A stretch of DNA of 64,000 nt from DASUBV01 sp035532295 (GCA_035532295.1 DATKRH010000017.1:1-64000), one strand, 5' to 3'. Positions 37,419-46,102 are shown, counted from the first letter of the stretch. Made by a program: numbers and translations. Notes: generated from the sequence alone by a model not told the origin.

Positions 37419-38174
37419 TCAGGGAGTCCAGCCGAGGATCTTGCCGCCATCGGCCCGGACGGTCACGCCGGTGACGTAGCCGGCGTCGTCGCTGGCCAGG
37501 AAGGCGACCACCGAGGCGATGTCGCCCGGCTGCGCGACCCGCCCGAGCGGCAGCTGCGCGCCTACCTCCCGGCGCGCGCTGTCGTCGACCAGGTAGTCGG
37601 CGTTCAGCGGCGTATCGACGATTCCCGGCGCGACGCAATTGACCCTGATGCCGAGCGCGCCGAGTTCCCAGGCCATGGCCTCGGCGAGCATGCGAGCGCC
37701 GCCCTTCGATGCCACGTAGGGCGCCGTTCCCGCCGAGGGAGACTCCGCCGAGATGGACGTGACGACCACGATCGACCCGCCCGACCCGGCGGCGACCATC
37801 TCCCGCGCCGCGGCCTGCGCGGTGATGAACACGCCGGTCAGGTTCACCGCCAGATGGCGATTCCAGGTAGCCAGGTCGGCGTCGAGGAACGGGACGGGCT
37901 CGAACACGCCCGCGTTGCAGACGGCGATGTCCATCCTGCCGAACCGCTCGCGCCCGGCCCTGATGGCGGCACGCACGTCCTGCGCGGCCGTCACGTCGGC
38001 AAGCACGGGGAGCACGGTTCCCTCTTCGACCTCCCGCTGCCAGGCGCCGGCGGGCAGCGGATTGCGATCGAGCGCGATCACCCGCGCCCCGTCATCGAGT
38101 AGTCGCCGCACGACAGCCGCGCCGATGCCCTGCGCTGCGCCCGTCACCGCGGCCACGCGGCCTGCTAGCCTCAC
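37419..38174 (-). CDS. Short-chain dehydrogenase/reductase
   Basis: A 251-residue classical SDR. The cofactor motif TGAAQGIGAAV (TGxxxGIG) is at about 10-20, the NAG motif is VCNAGVFEPV, the catalytic Ser-Tyr-Lys are in VVTSISAES and YVASKGG, and PGIVDTPL closes the cofactor. An acidic residue in IALDRN suggests NAD(H) preference. The GTG at 38174 follows GGGAG by 5 bases. It is divergent from the GcvPA-like gene, sharing the palindrome-rich promoter region, and convergent with the M20 gene. Confidence 0.9.
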   Translation of the reverse strand: MRLAGRVAAVTGAAQGIGAAVVRRLLDDGARVIALDRNPLPAGAWQREVEEGTVLPVLADVTAAQDVRAAIRAGRERFGRMDIAVCNAGVFEPVPFLDADLATWNRHLAVNLTGVFITAQAAAREMVAAGSGGSIVVVTSISAESPSAGTAPYVASKGGARMLAEAMAWELGALGIRVNCVAPGIVDTPLNADYLVDDSARREVGAQLPLGRVAQPGDIASVVAFLASDDAGYVTGVTVRADGGKILGWTP

Positions 38175-38202
38175 CGGACTCCCGTCATGCCAGATCGTCG
38201 GC

Positions 38203-38255
38203 GAACATCTATTACAGATAGACACTCTACATGGAACAACGTAACATCTGTAATA
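38203..38255. promoter_or_regulatory. Palindrome cluster in divergent SDR/GcvPA promoter region
   Basis: Two 12-mers, GAACATCTATTA (38203-38214) and TAACATCTGTAA (38242-38253), lie 39 bases apart in the same orientation. In addition TATTACAGAT (38210-38219) and ATCTGTAATA (38246-38255) are a perfect 10-base inverted repeat. The stretch is far less GC-rich than its surroundings. It is the best candidate operator for the RpiR-type regulator. Confidence 0.65.
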
Positions 38256-38301
38256 TACCAGCCAGTACCCGTCCGATGGCCAGTACGTCAGAGGGAGAGA
38301 C

Positions 38302-38337
38302 ATGACACAGATCAGCTGCCGGGCAGCGGCTGCCTGA
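38302..38337 (+). other. 11-codon leader ORF before the GcvPA-like gene
   Basis: MTQISCRAAAA is preceded by GAGGGAGAGAC, a far better ribosome site than the main gene has, and its TGA overlaps the main ATG as TGATG. Ribosomes ending the leader could restart on the GcvPA-like gene. It could serve translational coupling or attenuation. Expression is not proven. Confidence 0.5.
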
Positions 38338-39725
38338 TGACCGCGCACCCGTACATCCCGAACTCTGAGCCCCGGGTCAGAGCGCAGATGCTGGCCGCCG
38401 TCGGCGCCGCGAGCACCGAGGAGTTCTATGCGGCGATCCCGGCGGCCCTGAGGGTTGACGGCCTGCTGGACCTGCCGGAGCCGTTCACCTGCGAAGCGGA
38501 CCTGGTTCGTCATGTCGAGGGACTGCTTGGCCGCAACACCTCGACGCGCGACGCGATCAGCTTCCTCGGCGCGGGCTGCTACAACCATCACGTGCCCGCG
38601 GTCTGCGATGAGGTGAACGGCCGGAGCGAGTTCCTCACGGCCTACGCCGGCGAGCCGTATGAGGATCATGGCAGGTTCCAGGCGCTCTTCGAGTACGCGA
38701 GCATGATGGGCGAGCTGCTGGAGATGGACGTCGTCACCGTTCCGGTCTACGACGGCTACCAGGCGTCGGCCACCGCGCTGCGGATGTGCGGCAGGATCAC
38801 CGGCCGGCCGGTGGTCCTGGTCACCACGGCGATCAGCGCGGACAAGCGCCGCAAGATCGCCGACTACCTGCTGCCGGACATGCGGATCCGCGACCTGCCC
38901 GCCAGCGCCGGCACCGGGACCCTCGATGAAGACTCGCTCGCCGCGGCACTGGACGACGACGTCGCTGGCGTCTACCTGGAGAGCCCCAACTACTTCGGCG
39001 TCGTGGAGACCGGCATCGCCCGGGCGGCCGGGCTTGCCCACCGCAACTCCTCGCTCCTGGTCGTCAGCGCCGACCCCATCTCGCTCGGCGTGCTCGCGTC
39101 GCCGGCTTCCCTCGGCGCCGACATCGCGTGCGGAGACATCCAGAGCCTGGGCATGCATCAGTACTTCGGCGGCGGCCAGGCCGGCTACATCGCCGTGCAC
39201 GACGACGAGCGGTTCGTCATGGAGTTGCCTGCCCGGCTTTTCGGACTGGCTCCGACCAGCGTCCCCGGCGAGCTCGGCTTCGGCGACGTGGCATACGAGC
39301 GGACCTCCTTTGCCGTCCGTGAGCAAGGAAAGGAATGGGTGGGAACCGCTGCCGCGCTCTGGGGCATCACCGCCGGCGTCTACCTCGCCCTGATGGGCCC
39401 GGCCGGCATGACCGACATCGGGGATACGATCCTGGCCCGCACCCGGTACGCCATGATGCGCCTGGACGCCATCCCAGGCCTCACCGTCCGGCACCTGCCC
39501 TCGCCGCACTTCCGCGAGTTCGTCGTGGACCTGACCGGATCCGGAGCGCAGGTCGCCGCCGTGGACGCCGCGCTGCGCTCGGCCGGGATCTTCGTCGGCA
39601 AGGACCTGTCCAGCGAGTTCCCCGAGCTCGGGCAGTCGATCTTGGTCTGCGTAACCGAGTTGACCACCAAGGCCGATATCGACCGGCTGGCCGACCTGCT
39701 GAAGGAAGCGATCGTTACCCGATGA
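38337..39725 (+). CDS. Diverged glycine dehydrogenase subunit 1 (GcvPA-like)
   Basis: A 462-residue homologue of the N-terminal half of glycine decarboxylase P-protein. Family marks are PYIPNSEPRVRAQML, ISFLGAGCYNHHVPAV, RSEFLTAY, VPVYDGYQASATAL and SPNYFGVVE. The segment that in true GcvPA reads REQHIRREKATSNIC is here REQGKEWVGTAAALWG, and the glycine-pocket neighbourhood therefore differs. It pairs with the next gene but no gcvH or gcvT is present in the cluster. I infer a PLP-dependent decarboxylase for a substrate other than, or in addition to, glycine. Confidence 0.82.
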   Translation: MTAHPYIPNSEPRVRAQMLAAVGAASTEEFYAAIPAALRVDGLLDLPEPFTCEADLVRHVEGLLGRNTSTRDAISFLGAGCYNHHVPAVCDEVNGRSEFLTAYAGEPYEDHGRFQALFEYASMMGELLEMDVVTVPVYDGYQASATALRMCGRITGRPVVLVTTAISADKRRKIADYLLPDMRIRDLPASAGTGTLDEDSLAAALDDDVAGVYLESPNYFGVVETGIARAAGLAHRNSSLLVVSADPISLGVLASPASLGADIACGDIQSLGMHQYFGGGQAGYIAVHDDERFVMELPARLFGLAPTSVPGELGFGDVAYERTSFAVREQGKEWVGTAAALWGITAGVYLALMGPAGMTDIGDTILARTRYAMMRLDAIPGLTVRHLPSPHFREFVVDLTGSGAQVAAVDAALRSAGIFVGKDLSSEFPELGQSILVCVTELTTKADIDRLADLLKEAIVTR

Positions 39726-41323
39726 GCCACCTAGAGCACGCCGCAGGACCTGGCGGGTTCCCGATCGAGGCGAAGCCGCCGCTGCGCCGGTTCCATCAGG
39801 CCCGCTGGGATGAGCCCCTCATCTTCGAGCTGACCCAGCCCGGCCAGCGGGGCATCCTCGTTCCGCCCGCCGAGCCGGCTGTCACCGAGGCCGTCGCCGG
39901 CGCGCCAGGCGAGCTGCCACCGGGCATCCGCAGGGCCGCCCCGCCTGCCCTGCCCGAGATGTCGCAGCTCCACGTGCTGCGCCACTACCTGCGGCTGTCG
40001 CAGGAGAATCTCGGCTTCGACCTGAACGTCGACGTCGGGCAGGGCACCTGCACGATGAAGTACAGCCCGAAGGTCAACGACCGGCTGGCTGGCTCGCACA
40101 AGCTCGCCGACATGCACCCGCTGCAGCACCCCGACACCGCCCAGGGGGTACTGGAGATCTACTGGCGGATGGAGCAGATACTCAAGGCCATCTCTGGCAT
40201 GGACCGGGTCACCCTGCAGCCGGGCGCCGGATCGGCGGCGATCTACGCGAACGTCTCCATGGTGCGCGCGTACCACGCGGCGCGCGGGCAGGGTGATACC
40301 AGGGACGAGATCATCACGACCATCTTCTCGCATCCGTCGAACGCGGCCTGCGCCAAGACAGCGGGATACAAGGTCATAACCCTGTATCCGGACGCCGACG
40401 GCTACCCGGACCTCGACAGCCTGCGGGCGGCGGTCAGCGACCGGACAGCGGCACTGCTGATCACCAATCCCGAGGACACCGGCATCTTCAACGCCGCGAT
40501 CGCCGAGTTCGTCGACGTGGTGCACCAGGCAGGCGGCCTCGCCGTGTACGACCAGGCGAACGCCAACGGGATACTCGGCATCACCAGGGCCAGGGAGGCG
40601 GGCTTCGACCTCTGCCACTTCAACCTGCACAAGACGTTCTCCACGCCCCATGCGTGCGGCGGCCCGGCAGCCGGAGCGTCGTGCGTGACCGCGGAGATCG
40701 CGCCGTACCTGCCAGTGCCCACGGTCGAGCGCGATGGGGAGAGGTTCTTCCTCGACTACGACCGCGAGCAGTCGGTGGGCAAGATTCGCCCGTTCACGGG
40801 CGTCGGGCCGAACATACTCCGCGCCTACGCGTGGGTGATGAGCCTGGGCGCGGAAGGCCTGCGCCAGGTTGCTGAGACCGCGGTGCTCAACAACAACTAC
40901 CTGCTGAGCAAGATCCTGGAGATCCCGGGCGCCAGCCTGCCGTACGCGAGCGGCCAGCGCAGGATCGAGCAGGCCCGCTACAGCTGGGAAGAGCTCGCCG
41001 CCGATACCGGGGTGCACTCGGAGGAGATCGGCATCCGGGCCGCGGACTTCGGGGTGCACTACTGGACGAGCCACCACCCCTACGTCGTCCCCGAGCCGTT
41101 CACGCTTGAGCCCTCGGAGTCTTACACCAAGTCGGACCTGGACGAGTACGCGGCGATCCTGAGCCAGGTCGCGCACGAGGCCAGGACCGATCCCGGCCTG
41201 GTACGGGGCGCCCCGTACAACCTGCCTGTGCACCACACCGAGCACGAGGTGCTCGATGATCCCGCCCAGTGGGCCGTCACCTGGCGCGCGTATCAGCGGA
41301 AGCACGTCACCGGCACGCCATGA
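39722..41323 (+). CDS. Diverged glycine dehydrogenase subunit 2 (GcvPB-like)
   Basis: A 533-residue homologue of the PLP-binding half of P-protein. The Schiff-base lysine lies in HFNLHKTFSTPHACGGP, and TLQPGAGSAAIYANVSMVRAYH and SFxHPSNAAC-like FSHPSNAACA bind the cofactor. DLNVDVGQGTCTMKYSPKVN matches the family start of the fold, where the usual form is GSCTMKYNPK. The ATG overlaps the previous stop as ATGA. A heterodimer with the GcvPA-like subunit is expected. The lipoyl acceptor, if any, must come from elsewhere in the genome. Confidence 0.85.
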   Translation: MSHLEHAAGPGGFPIEAKPPLRRFHQARWDEPLIFELTQPGQRGILVPPAEPAVTEAVAGAPGELPPGIRRAAPPALPEMSQLHVLRHYLRLSQENLGFDLNVDVGQGTCTMKYSPKVNDRLAGSHKLADMHPLQHPDTAQGVLEIYWRMEQILKAISGMDRVTLQPGAGSAAIYANVSMVRAYHAARGQGDTRDEIITTIFSHPSNAACAKTAGYKVITLYPDADGYPDLDSLRAAVSDRTAALLITNPEDTGIFNAAIAEFVDVVHQAGGLAVYDQANANGILGITRAREAGFDLCHFNLHKTFSTPHACGGPAAGASCVTAEIAPYLPVPTVERDGERFFLDYDREQSVGKIRPFTGVGPNILRAYAWVMSLGAEGLRQVAETAVLNNNYLLSKILEIPGASLPYASGQRRIEQARYSWEELAADTGVHSEEIGIRAADFGVHYWTSHHPYVVPEPFTLEPSESYTKSDLDEYAAILSQVAHEARTDPGLVRGAPYNLPVHHTEHEVLDDPAQWAVTWRAYQRKHVTGTP

Positions 41324-42450
41324 GCCCGGTCATCGGCCTGATCGTGAATCCCGTCGCGGGAATCGGCGGCCCGGCGGCGCTGAAGGGAAGCGACGGCGCA
41401 GACGTGCAGCGGCGGGCCATCCGGACGGGCGCGGTCCCCCGGTCCGGCGAGCGGGCCGCGGTGACCGTGCGGCGGCTGCTCGCGAGGCTGCCGGACCTCG
41501 TCCTGCTCGCCGCCCCGGACCGGATGGGCGAGCGGGCAGCCCTCGACTGCGGCGTTGCCGGCCCGCGCCTGCGCGTCGTCATCGAGACCGGGCAGGTCAC
41601 CACGGGCGATGACACCAGCAGGGCCGCCGTAGCCATGCGGGCTGCGGGCGCGGAGCTGATCTTGTTCGCCGGCGGCGACGGCACTGCCCGCGACCTTGTC
41701 CGCGGGGTATCCGAGTCGGTCCCGGTGCTCGGCATCCCTGCGGGCGTCAAGATGCAGTCCGCGGTCTTCGCCACCTCGCCGGTCGCGGCCGCCGAGGTCG
41801 CCATTGCCTTCCTGGCGCGCGGCGGCACGATGGTGCGCCCCCGCGAGGTCGTGGACATCGATGAGGATTGCCTGCGGGCCGGGCGGCTGACCGCCCGGCT
41901 GCACGGCCATCTCGCCGTGCCCGTGGAGCGGCGGCGGGTCCAGGACCGCAAGACCGGAAGCAGCCAGGCGGCGGCCGGCACCGCGGCGGACGTTGCCGCC
42001 GCCTTCGCCGCCCAGATGGAGCCTGGCCGGCTCTACGTGCTAGGACCCGGCACCACGATGCGGGCAGTGGCGGATCATCTCGGTATCCCCAAGACGCTGC
42101 TCGGCGTCGACGTGGTGACAACCGCGGGACTGGTGGCCGCCGACGTCACCGCACGCGACCTGGATGCCATGGTCAGCGCCGGCACCACGATTGCCGTCTC
42201 CCCGATCGGGGGCCAGGGCTTCATCTTCGGCCGGGGCAACCAGCAGATCAGCGCGACCGCGCTCGCCGCGGTGGGGCCCGGTGGCATCGCCGTCCTCTGC
42301 ACGCACGAGAAACTGGCCGGCCTGCGCGGCGCTCCGCTGCTCGTCGATACCGGCGACCCGGCGGTGGACGCCAGCCTCGCCGGCCACGTGCGGGTCATCA
42401 CCGGTCGCAACGAGCGCACCATCTACCGGACAAGGGCCGCAGGAGGCTAG
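41320..42450 (+). CDS. NAD-kinase-fold protein, AcoX-like
   Basis: A 376-residue protein of the ATP-NAD kinase superfamily. MSPVIGLIVNPVAGIGGPAALKGSDG and LFAGGDGTARDL (the GGDG kinase motif) are intact, followed by VLGIPAGVKMQSAVFA. The long C-terminal part with GQGFIFGRGNQQIS is typical of AcoX, the protein of unknown function from acetoin-catabolic operons. It starts at ATG 41320, overlapping the GcvPB-like stop as ATGA. Its role here is unknown; phosphorylation of a pathway metabolite or of NAD is possible. Confidence 0.85.
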   Translation: MSPVIGLIVNPVAGIGGPAALKGSDGADVQRRAIRTGAVPRSGERAAVTVRRLLARLPDLVLLAAPDRMGERAALDCGVAGPRLRVVIETGQVTTGDDTSRAAVAMRAAGAELILFAGGDGTARDLVRGVSESVPVLGIPAGVKMQSAVFATSPVAAAEVAIAFLARGGTMVRPREVVDIDEDCLRAGRLTARLHGHLAVPVERRRVQDRKTGSSQAAAGTAADVAAAFAAQMEPGRLYVLGPGTTMRAVADHLGIPKTLLGVDVVTTAGLVAADVTARDLDAMVSAGTTIAVSPIGGQGFIFGRGNQQISATALAAVGPGGIAVLCTHEKLAGLRGAPLLVDTGDPAVDASLAGHVRVITGRNERTIYRTRAAGG

Positions 42451-42454
42451 CCGA

Positions 42455-43216
42455 ATGGCAGATCTGAAGAACAAGACGGCGGTCATCACCGGCGCGGGCT
42501 CCGGCATCGGCCGGGCCATCGCCCAGTGCCTCGCCGGAGCGGGAGCCCGGGTGCTCGTGCTCGACATCGACGGGGAACGCGCCGCTGCCGTCGCCGGCGA
42601 GATAGTCGCGGCCGACGGCTCGGCGCTGGCGCTCGCCGCCGACGTGAGCCGCGCCGCAGACTGCCAGGCTGGCATCGAGACGGCGGTCAGGACCTGGGGC
42701 GGCGTCGATGTGCTGGTGAACAACGCGGGCATCATCCGGCGTGCCGACGCGGTGAGCACGACGGAGGAGGAGTGGGACCTGGTGATGGCGGTGAACGTGC
42801 GGTCGGTGTTCCTGATGTGCAAGTACGCCATCCCGGTCATGAGCGCGGGGACCGGCGGCGCGATCGTGAACACCGCATCCGGCTGGGGCCTCAAGGGCGG
42901 GCCGAACGCGATCTCCTACTGCGCGTCGAAGGGGGCAGTGGTGAACATGACCAGGGCACTGGCGATCGACCACGGCCCGCAGGGCATCCGGGTCAACGCG
43001 GTCTGCCCTGGCGATACCGACACGCCCATGCTCCGCGAGGAGGCGCGCCAGCTCGGGATCGATGCCGGGCAGTTTCTCGCCGAGGCCGCCGACCGGCCGC
43101 TGGGCCGCATGGGCAGCCCGCGGGAGATCGCGCAGGCAGTGCTCTGGCTCGCATCCGATGCCAGCAGCTATGTCACGGGGACGGCGATCCCCGTCGACGG
43201 CGGCGGCATCGCCTGA
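42455..43216 (+). CDS. Short-chain dehydrogenase/reductase
   Basis: A 253-residue classical SDR. ITGAGSGIGRAIAQCL is the cofactor loop, VLDIDGE has the Asp that favours NAD(H), NNAGIIRRA is the NNAG motif, and the catalytic residues lie in IVNTASGWG and YCASKGAVVNM. The end VTGTAIPVDGGGIA is usual. AGGAGG lies 8 bases before ATG 42455. It closes the rightward gcvPA-gcvPB-acoX-SDR unit and is followed by a hairpin. It differs clearly from the SDR at 37419. Confidence 0.92.
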   Translation: MADLKNKTAVITGAGSGIGRAIAQCLAGAGARVLVLDIDGERAAAVAGEIVAADGSALALAADVSRAADCQAGIETAVRTWGGVDVLVNNAGIIRRADAVSTTEEEWDLVMAVNVRSVFLMCKYAIPVMSAGTGGAIVNTASGWGLKGGPNAISYCASKGAVVNMTRALAIDHGPQGIRVNAVCPGDTDTPMLREEARQLGIDAGQFLAEAADRPLGRMGSPREIAQAVLWLASDASSYVTGTAIPVDGGGIA

Positions 43217-43240
43217 CGGAGTGCCCGCGCCAGCGCTCCG
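43217..43240. terminator. Hairpin between convergent SDR and aminotransferase genes
   Basis: CGGAGTGC pairs with GCGCTCCG (one G-U pair) across an eight-base loop, starting right after the SDR stop. It stands 12 bases before the stop of the opposing aminotransferase gene, so it may serve both. Confidence 0.6.
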
Positions 43241-43251
43241 CCCCGGCGGGA

Positions 43252-44565
43252 TCACCAGCCGCTGTAGGCGGCGACCGCGTCCTTGTCCACCTGCCCGGCC
43301 TCGGCGTCACCGATCGCCCGGTCCACGATCTCGATGGCCTGCTGAACCTGCTGCGCCGAGATGATCAGCGGCGGCGTGATTTCCAGGACGTCGGCACGGG
43401 GTCCCACGTAGAACAAGACAACCCCGAGTTCCCACGCCCGGTAGGCGACCTGTGCCGCCAGCGTCGGCTGGGACGAGCCATCGGCGCTCGCGTCGCCGCG
43501 CAACTCGAGCCCGATCACCAGGCCTCGTCCCCTGACCTCGCTGACGCACCGGTGCCTGCCCTGCAATTCGCGCAGGCCCCGCAGGAACACCTCACCCGTC
43601 GCAGCCGCCCGGGCCGGCAGATCCTCCGCCAGGATGGTGCGCAGGACGGCGCGGCCGGCCGCCGCGCACACCGGGTTGCCCGCGGTGGTCAGCATGGTAA
43701 AGGCCTCGGCCACGTTCATGACCTCCGCAGGCCCGACGGCCGCGCTGAGCGGCAGGCCTCCGCCTAGCGACTTCCCGAAGGTGACCACGTCGGGCTCGAC
43801 GCCGTCCGCCGCGAACGCGTGCAGCATCCCGGTCCTGCCCAGCCCGACCTTCACCTCATCGCACAGCAGGAGCGTCCCGTGCCTGCCGCACCGGTCCCTG
43901 AGCTCGCGCAGGAACCCGGCCGGCGGGATGACTATGCCGCCGTCGGACATCACCGGCTCGACCAGCAGGGCCGCCGCCCCGCCGGGCGCGCCGAGCACGG
44001 CATCCAGTCTGGCAAGGATCGCGGGCAGGTCGGTCCCCGGCGCCGCGCCGGGGTAATCCAGCAGGGTCAGATCCGGATCGGCAGGCTCGCCAGCGTCGAC
44101 CATCAGCCCGGAGAACTGCGCCGAGCCTGCCAGGCCGCCGTGATAAGAGCCGTGGAAGGCGACCAGGCGACGTCTGCCGGTAGCCCGCCGGATCGCGCGG
44201 ACCACCGCCTCGTTCGCGTCCGAGCCGCTGTGACCCAGGTAGACGCGACGGTCCGCGGCACCGGGCAGCGTGGCGACGAGCTCTTCGGCCAAGCCGACAG
44301 ACTCGGGGTTGCAGACAGACCCGGCTCCCGCCCCTGCCATGTCGCCGGCGGCGCGGGCGACGGCGGCGACCACGGCAGGATGGGCATAGCCCAGCCCCGC
44401 CGCGCTCCAGGTGGCGGACAGGTCCAGGAGCCTGCGCCCGCCCGCCTCGTGCAGCCAGCACCCGTCGCCGCCGGTCACCGCGAGCGGGAAGAACCGCAGC
44501 CGCTGGACGGCGGCCAGGGCCGCGGCCTCCCTCTCGTACAGGCGGCTCCCGCACTGGTCGGTCAA
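43252..44565 (-). CDS. Class III (omega-amino) aminotransferase
   Basis: A 437-residue PLP enzyme of the class III group that usually moves terminal amino groups to an oxo acid. GHSGSDANEAVVRAIR binds the phosphate, LLLCDEVKVGLGRTG contains the ring-stacking Asp, and the Schiff-base lysine is in TFGKSLGGGLP. The start looks like TTG at 44565, immediately after the permease stop, with no clear ribosome site, suggesting coupling. It fits a pathway for an amine or omega-amino acid imported by the permease. Confidence 0.9.
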   Translation of the reverse strand: MTDQCGSRLYEREAAALAAVQRLRFFPLAVTGGDGCWLHEAGGRRLLDLSATWSAAGLGYAHPAVVAAVARAAGDMAGAGAGSVCNPESVGLAEELVATLPGAADRRVYLGHSGSDANEAVVRAIRRATGRRRLVAFHGSYHGGLAGSAQFSGLMVDAGEPADPDLTLLDYPGAAPGTDLPAILARLDAVLGAPGGAAALLVEPVMSDGGIVIPPAGFLRELRDRCGRHGTLLLCDEVKVGLGRTGMLHAFAADGVEPDVVTFGKSLGGGLPLSAAVGPAEVMNVAEAFTMLTTAGNPVCAAAGRAVLRTILAEDLPARAAATGEVFLRGLRELQGRHRCVSEVRGRGLVIGLELRGDASADGSSQPTLAAQVAYRAWELGVVLFYVGPRADVLEITPPLIISAQQVQQAIEIVDRAIGDAEAGQVDKDAVAAYSGW

Positions 44566-44567
44566 GG

Positions 44568-46025
44568 TCAGACGGCCTTGCCGGCCGACTGCCCCGCCTC
44601 GGCGGGATCCGGATCATCGATCTCGGCGGTGAGCTGCTCGCCGATCCGGCGGGCGAGCGACGGGCGGATCACCACGGCGGCCAGGCCGAGCACGCACCAC
44701 GCGGCCACCAGGTAGGGGAAGACCGTGTAAGGAGGGCTGACGCCGGCGAGCTGCTCATAGAAGACGTAGGCCAGGTAGGCGACTCCGACCAGGGGGATCA
44801 GCAGCTCGATCCTGGGGATGTCGGCCCTGCGCGTGATGATGAACCGGATGGTGCCGAGGGCAACGGCAGCATAGACGACGATGATCCCCAGGACACCGAT
44901 GGTGGCGTAGTAGAAGTAGACGTTGACCTCCGTCGTCCCGTAGAGCGACATCACCAGGTCCGCAACCAGCGACACGGCGAAGACCGCGATCAGGGCGGCG
45001 ACGGGCGCGCCGTGCCGCTCAGATTTCTTGCTGAGGATGGCAGGACCGAATCCGTCCCGTGACAAGGCGAAGACCATCCGCCCCGCACCGGCGCCGCTGC
45101 TCATGGCGCTGGCGAAGGCGCTGCCTGCGGCAGCGAGAGACAGCACGGTCGCCAGCCCGCCGCCGATGTACGCCTTCGCGAGATCGCTCACGGCGTTGCT
45201 GGATCCCGAGAATGCGGCCACCCCCGCCGCATTAGTGCCGAAGCCGATGGTCTCCGCGAACATGGTGACGATGTAGAAGACGGCGCTGATAGCCAGGGCG
45301 CCGATGATGGAGCGCGGGATGTTACGGCGGGGGTTCGTCGTCTCCTCGCCCAGCGATGCCGATGCCTCGAAGCCCGCCCACGACAAGAACGCGAACACCG
45401 TCGCCGAGATCAGGGTCCCGAATTTGATGCCGCCGGGGGTGAAGGTAGCGCCGACCGCGAACGTCTGCCCGTGCGGGGCGTGACCGCTGAGGATCCTGGC
45501 GAAGATGACGACAACGAGAACGGCGATCAGCAGGATGCCGAAGCCCTCGAACGTGAGCAGGCTGCGGGCGGCGATCCGCACCGGCCGGGTGTTGAGGTAC
45601 AGCATCAGCAAGCCGGCGGCGAGGGCGATCGCGAACCAGGGGATGTGCGCGTGGATTCCCACATCGGCCAGGAAGCCCGAGAAGAACAGGGCGGTGGCGG
45701 CAAGGCTGCAGATCGTGAAGGACACGTAGACGCCCAGCAGGGTGAAACCAGAGAAGAAACCAGCGCGGGGCCCCAGGGTCTTCCCCGCCAGCGCGTAGAC
45801 CGACCCAGCGTGATTGAAGTAACGGGTCAGCCGGACGAATCCGTAGGCGACCAGAATCACTCCGAGGAAGCCGATCACGAAGACGAGCGGGACCTTTGCA
45901 CCGACCCGGCTTGACGGCAGCGGGCCGTTGAGTGCCATGGCCAGGGTGGGAGCCATCAGCCCGATGGACAGTGCCAGCGCTTCCCATGGCTTGAGCTGGC
46001 GGCGGAGTCTGGTTCTCTCGGCCAT
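44568..46025 (-). CDS. APC-superfamily amino acid/amine permease
   Basis: A 485-residue transporter with about 12 hydrophobic segments. The N-terminus RRQLKPWEALALSIGLMAPTLAMALNGP is the usual TM1 substrate region, and FLSWAGFEASASLGEETTNPRRNIPRSI is the conserved loop before TM6-7. It imports amino acids or amines with protons, by family. It leads the leftward permease-aminotransferase unit, and a perfect TAACA-CT-TGTTA palindrome lies 66 bases upstream of its ATG. Confidence 0.92.
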   Translation of the reverse strand: MAERTRLRRQLKPWEALALSIGLMAPTLAMALNGPLPSSRVGAKVPLVFVIGFLGVILVAYGFVRLTRYFNHAGSVYALAGKTLGPRAGFFSGFTLLGVYVSFTICSLAATALFFSGFLADVGIHAHIPWFAIALAAGLLMLYLNTRPVRIAARSLLTFEGFGILLIAVLVVVIFARILSGHAPHGQTFAVGATFTPGGIKFGTLISATVFAFLSWAGFEASASLGEETTNPRRNIPRSIIGALAISAVFYIVTMFAETIGFGTNAAGVAAFSGSSNAVSDLAKAYIGGGLATVLSLAAAGSAFASAMSSGAGAGRMVFALSRDGFGPAILSKKSERHGAPVAALIAVFAVSLVADLVMSLYGTTEVNVYFYYATIGVLGIIVVYAAVALGTIRFIITRRADIPRIELLIPLVGVAYLAYVFYEQLAGVSPPYTVFPYLVAAWCVLGLAAVVIRPSLARRIGEQLTAEIDDPDPAEAGQSAGKAV

Positions 46026-46090
46026 TGGCGTCGACCTGCCTTCTTCATGACCGCTGACGGCGGGGCTAGGCGGTACCTTGGCTGGGATGG

Positions 46091-46102
46091 TAACACTTGT
46101 TA
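46091..46102. promoter_or_regulatory. Operator-like palindrome upstream of permease
   Basis: TAACACTTGTTA has perfect five-base arms, TAACA and TGTTA, around two bases. It is the best-formed member of the set also seen near 32650, 38203 and 38242, so the permease-aminotransferase unit probably shares the regulator at 32695. Confidence 0.55.
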
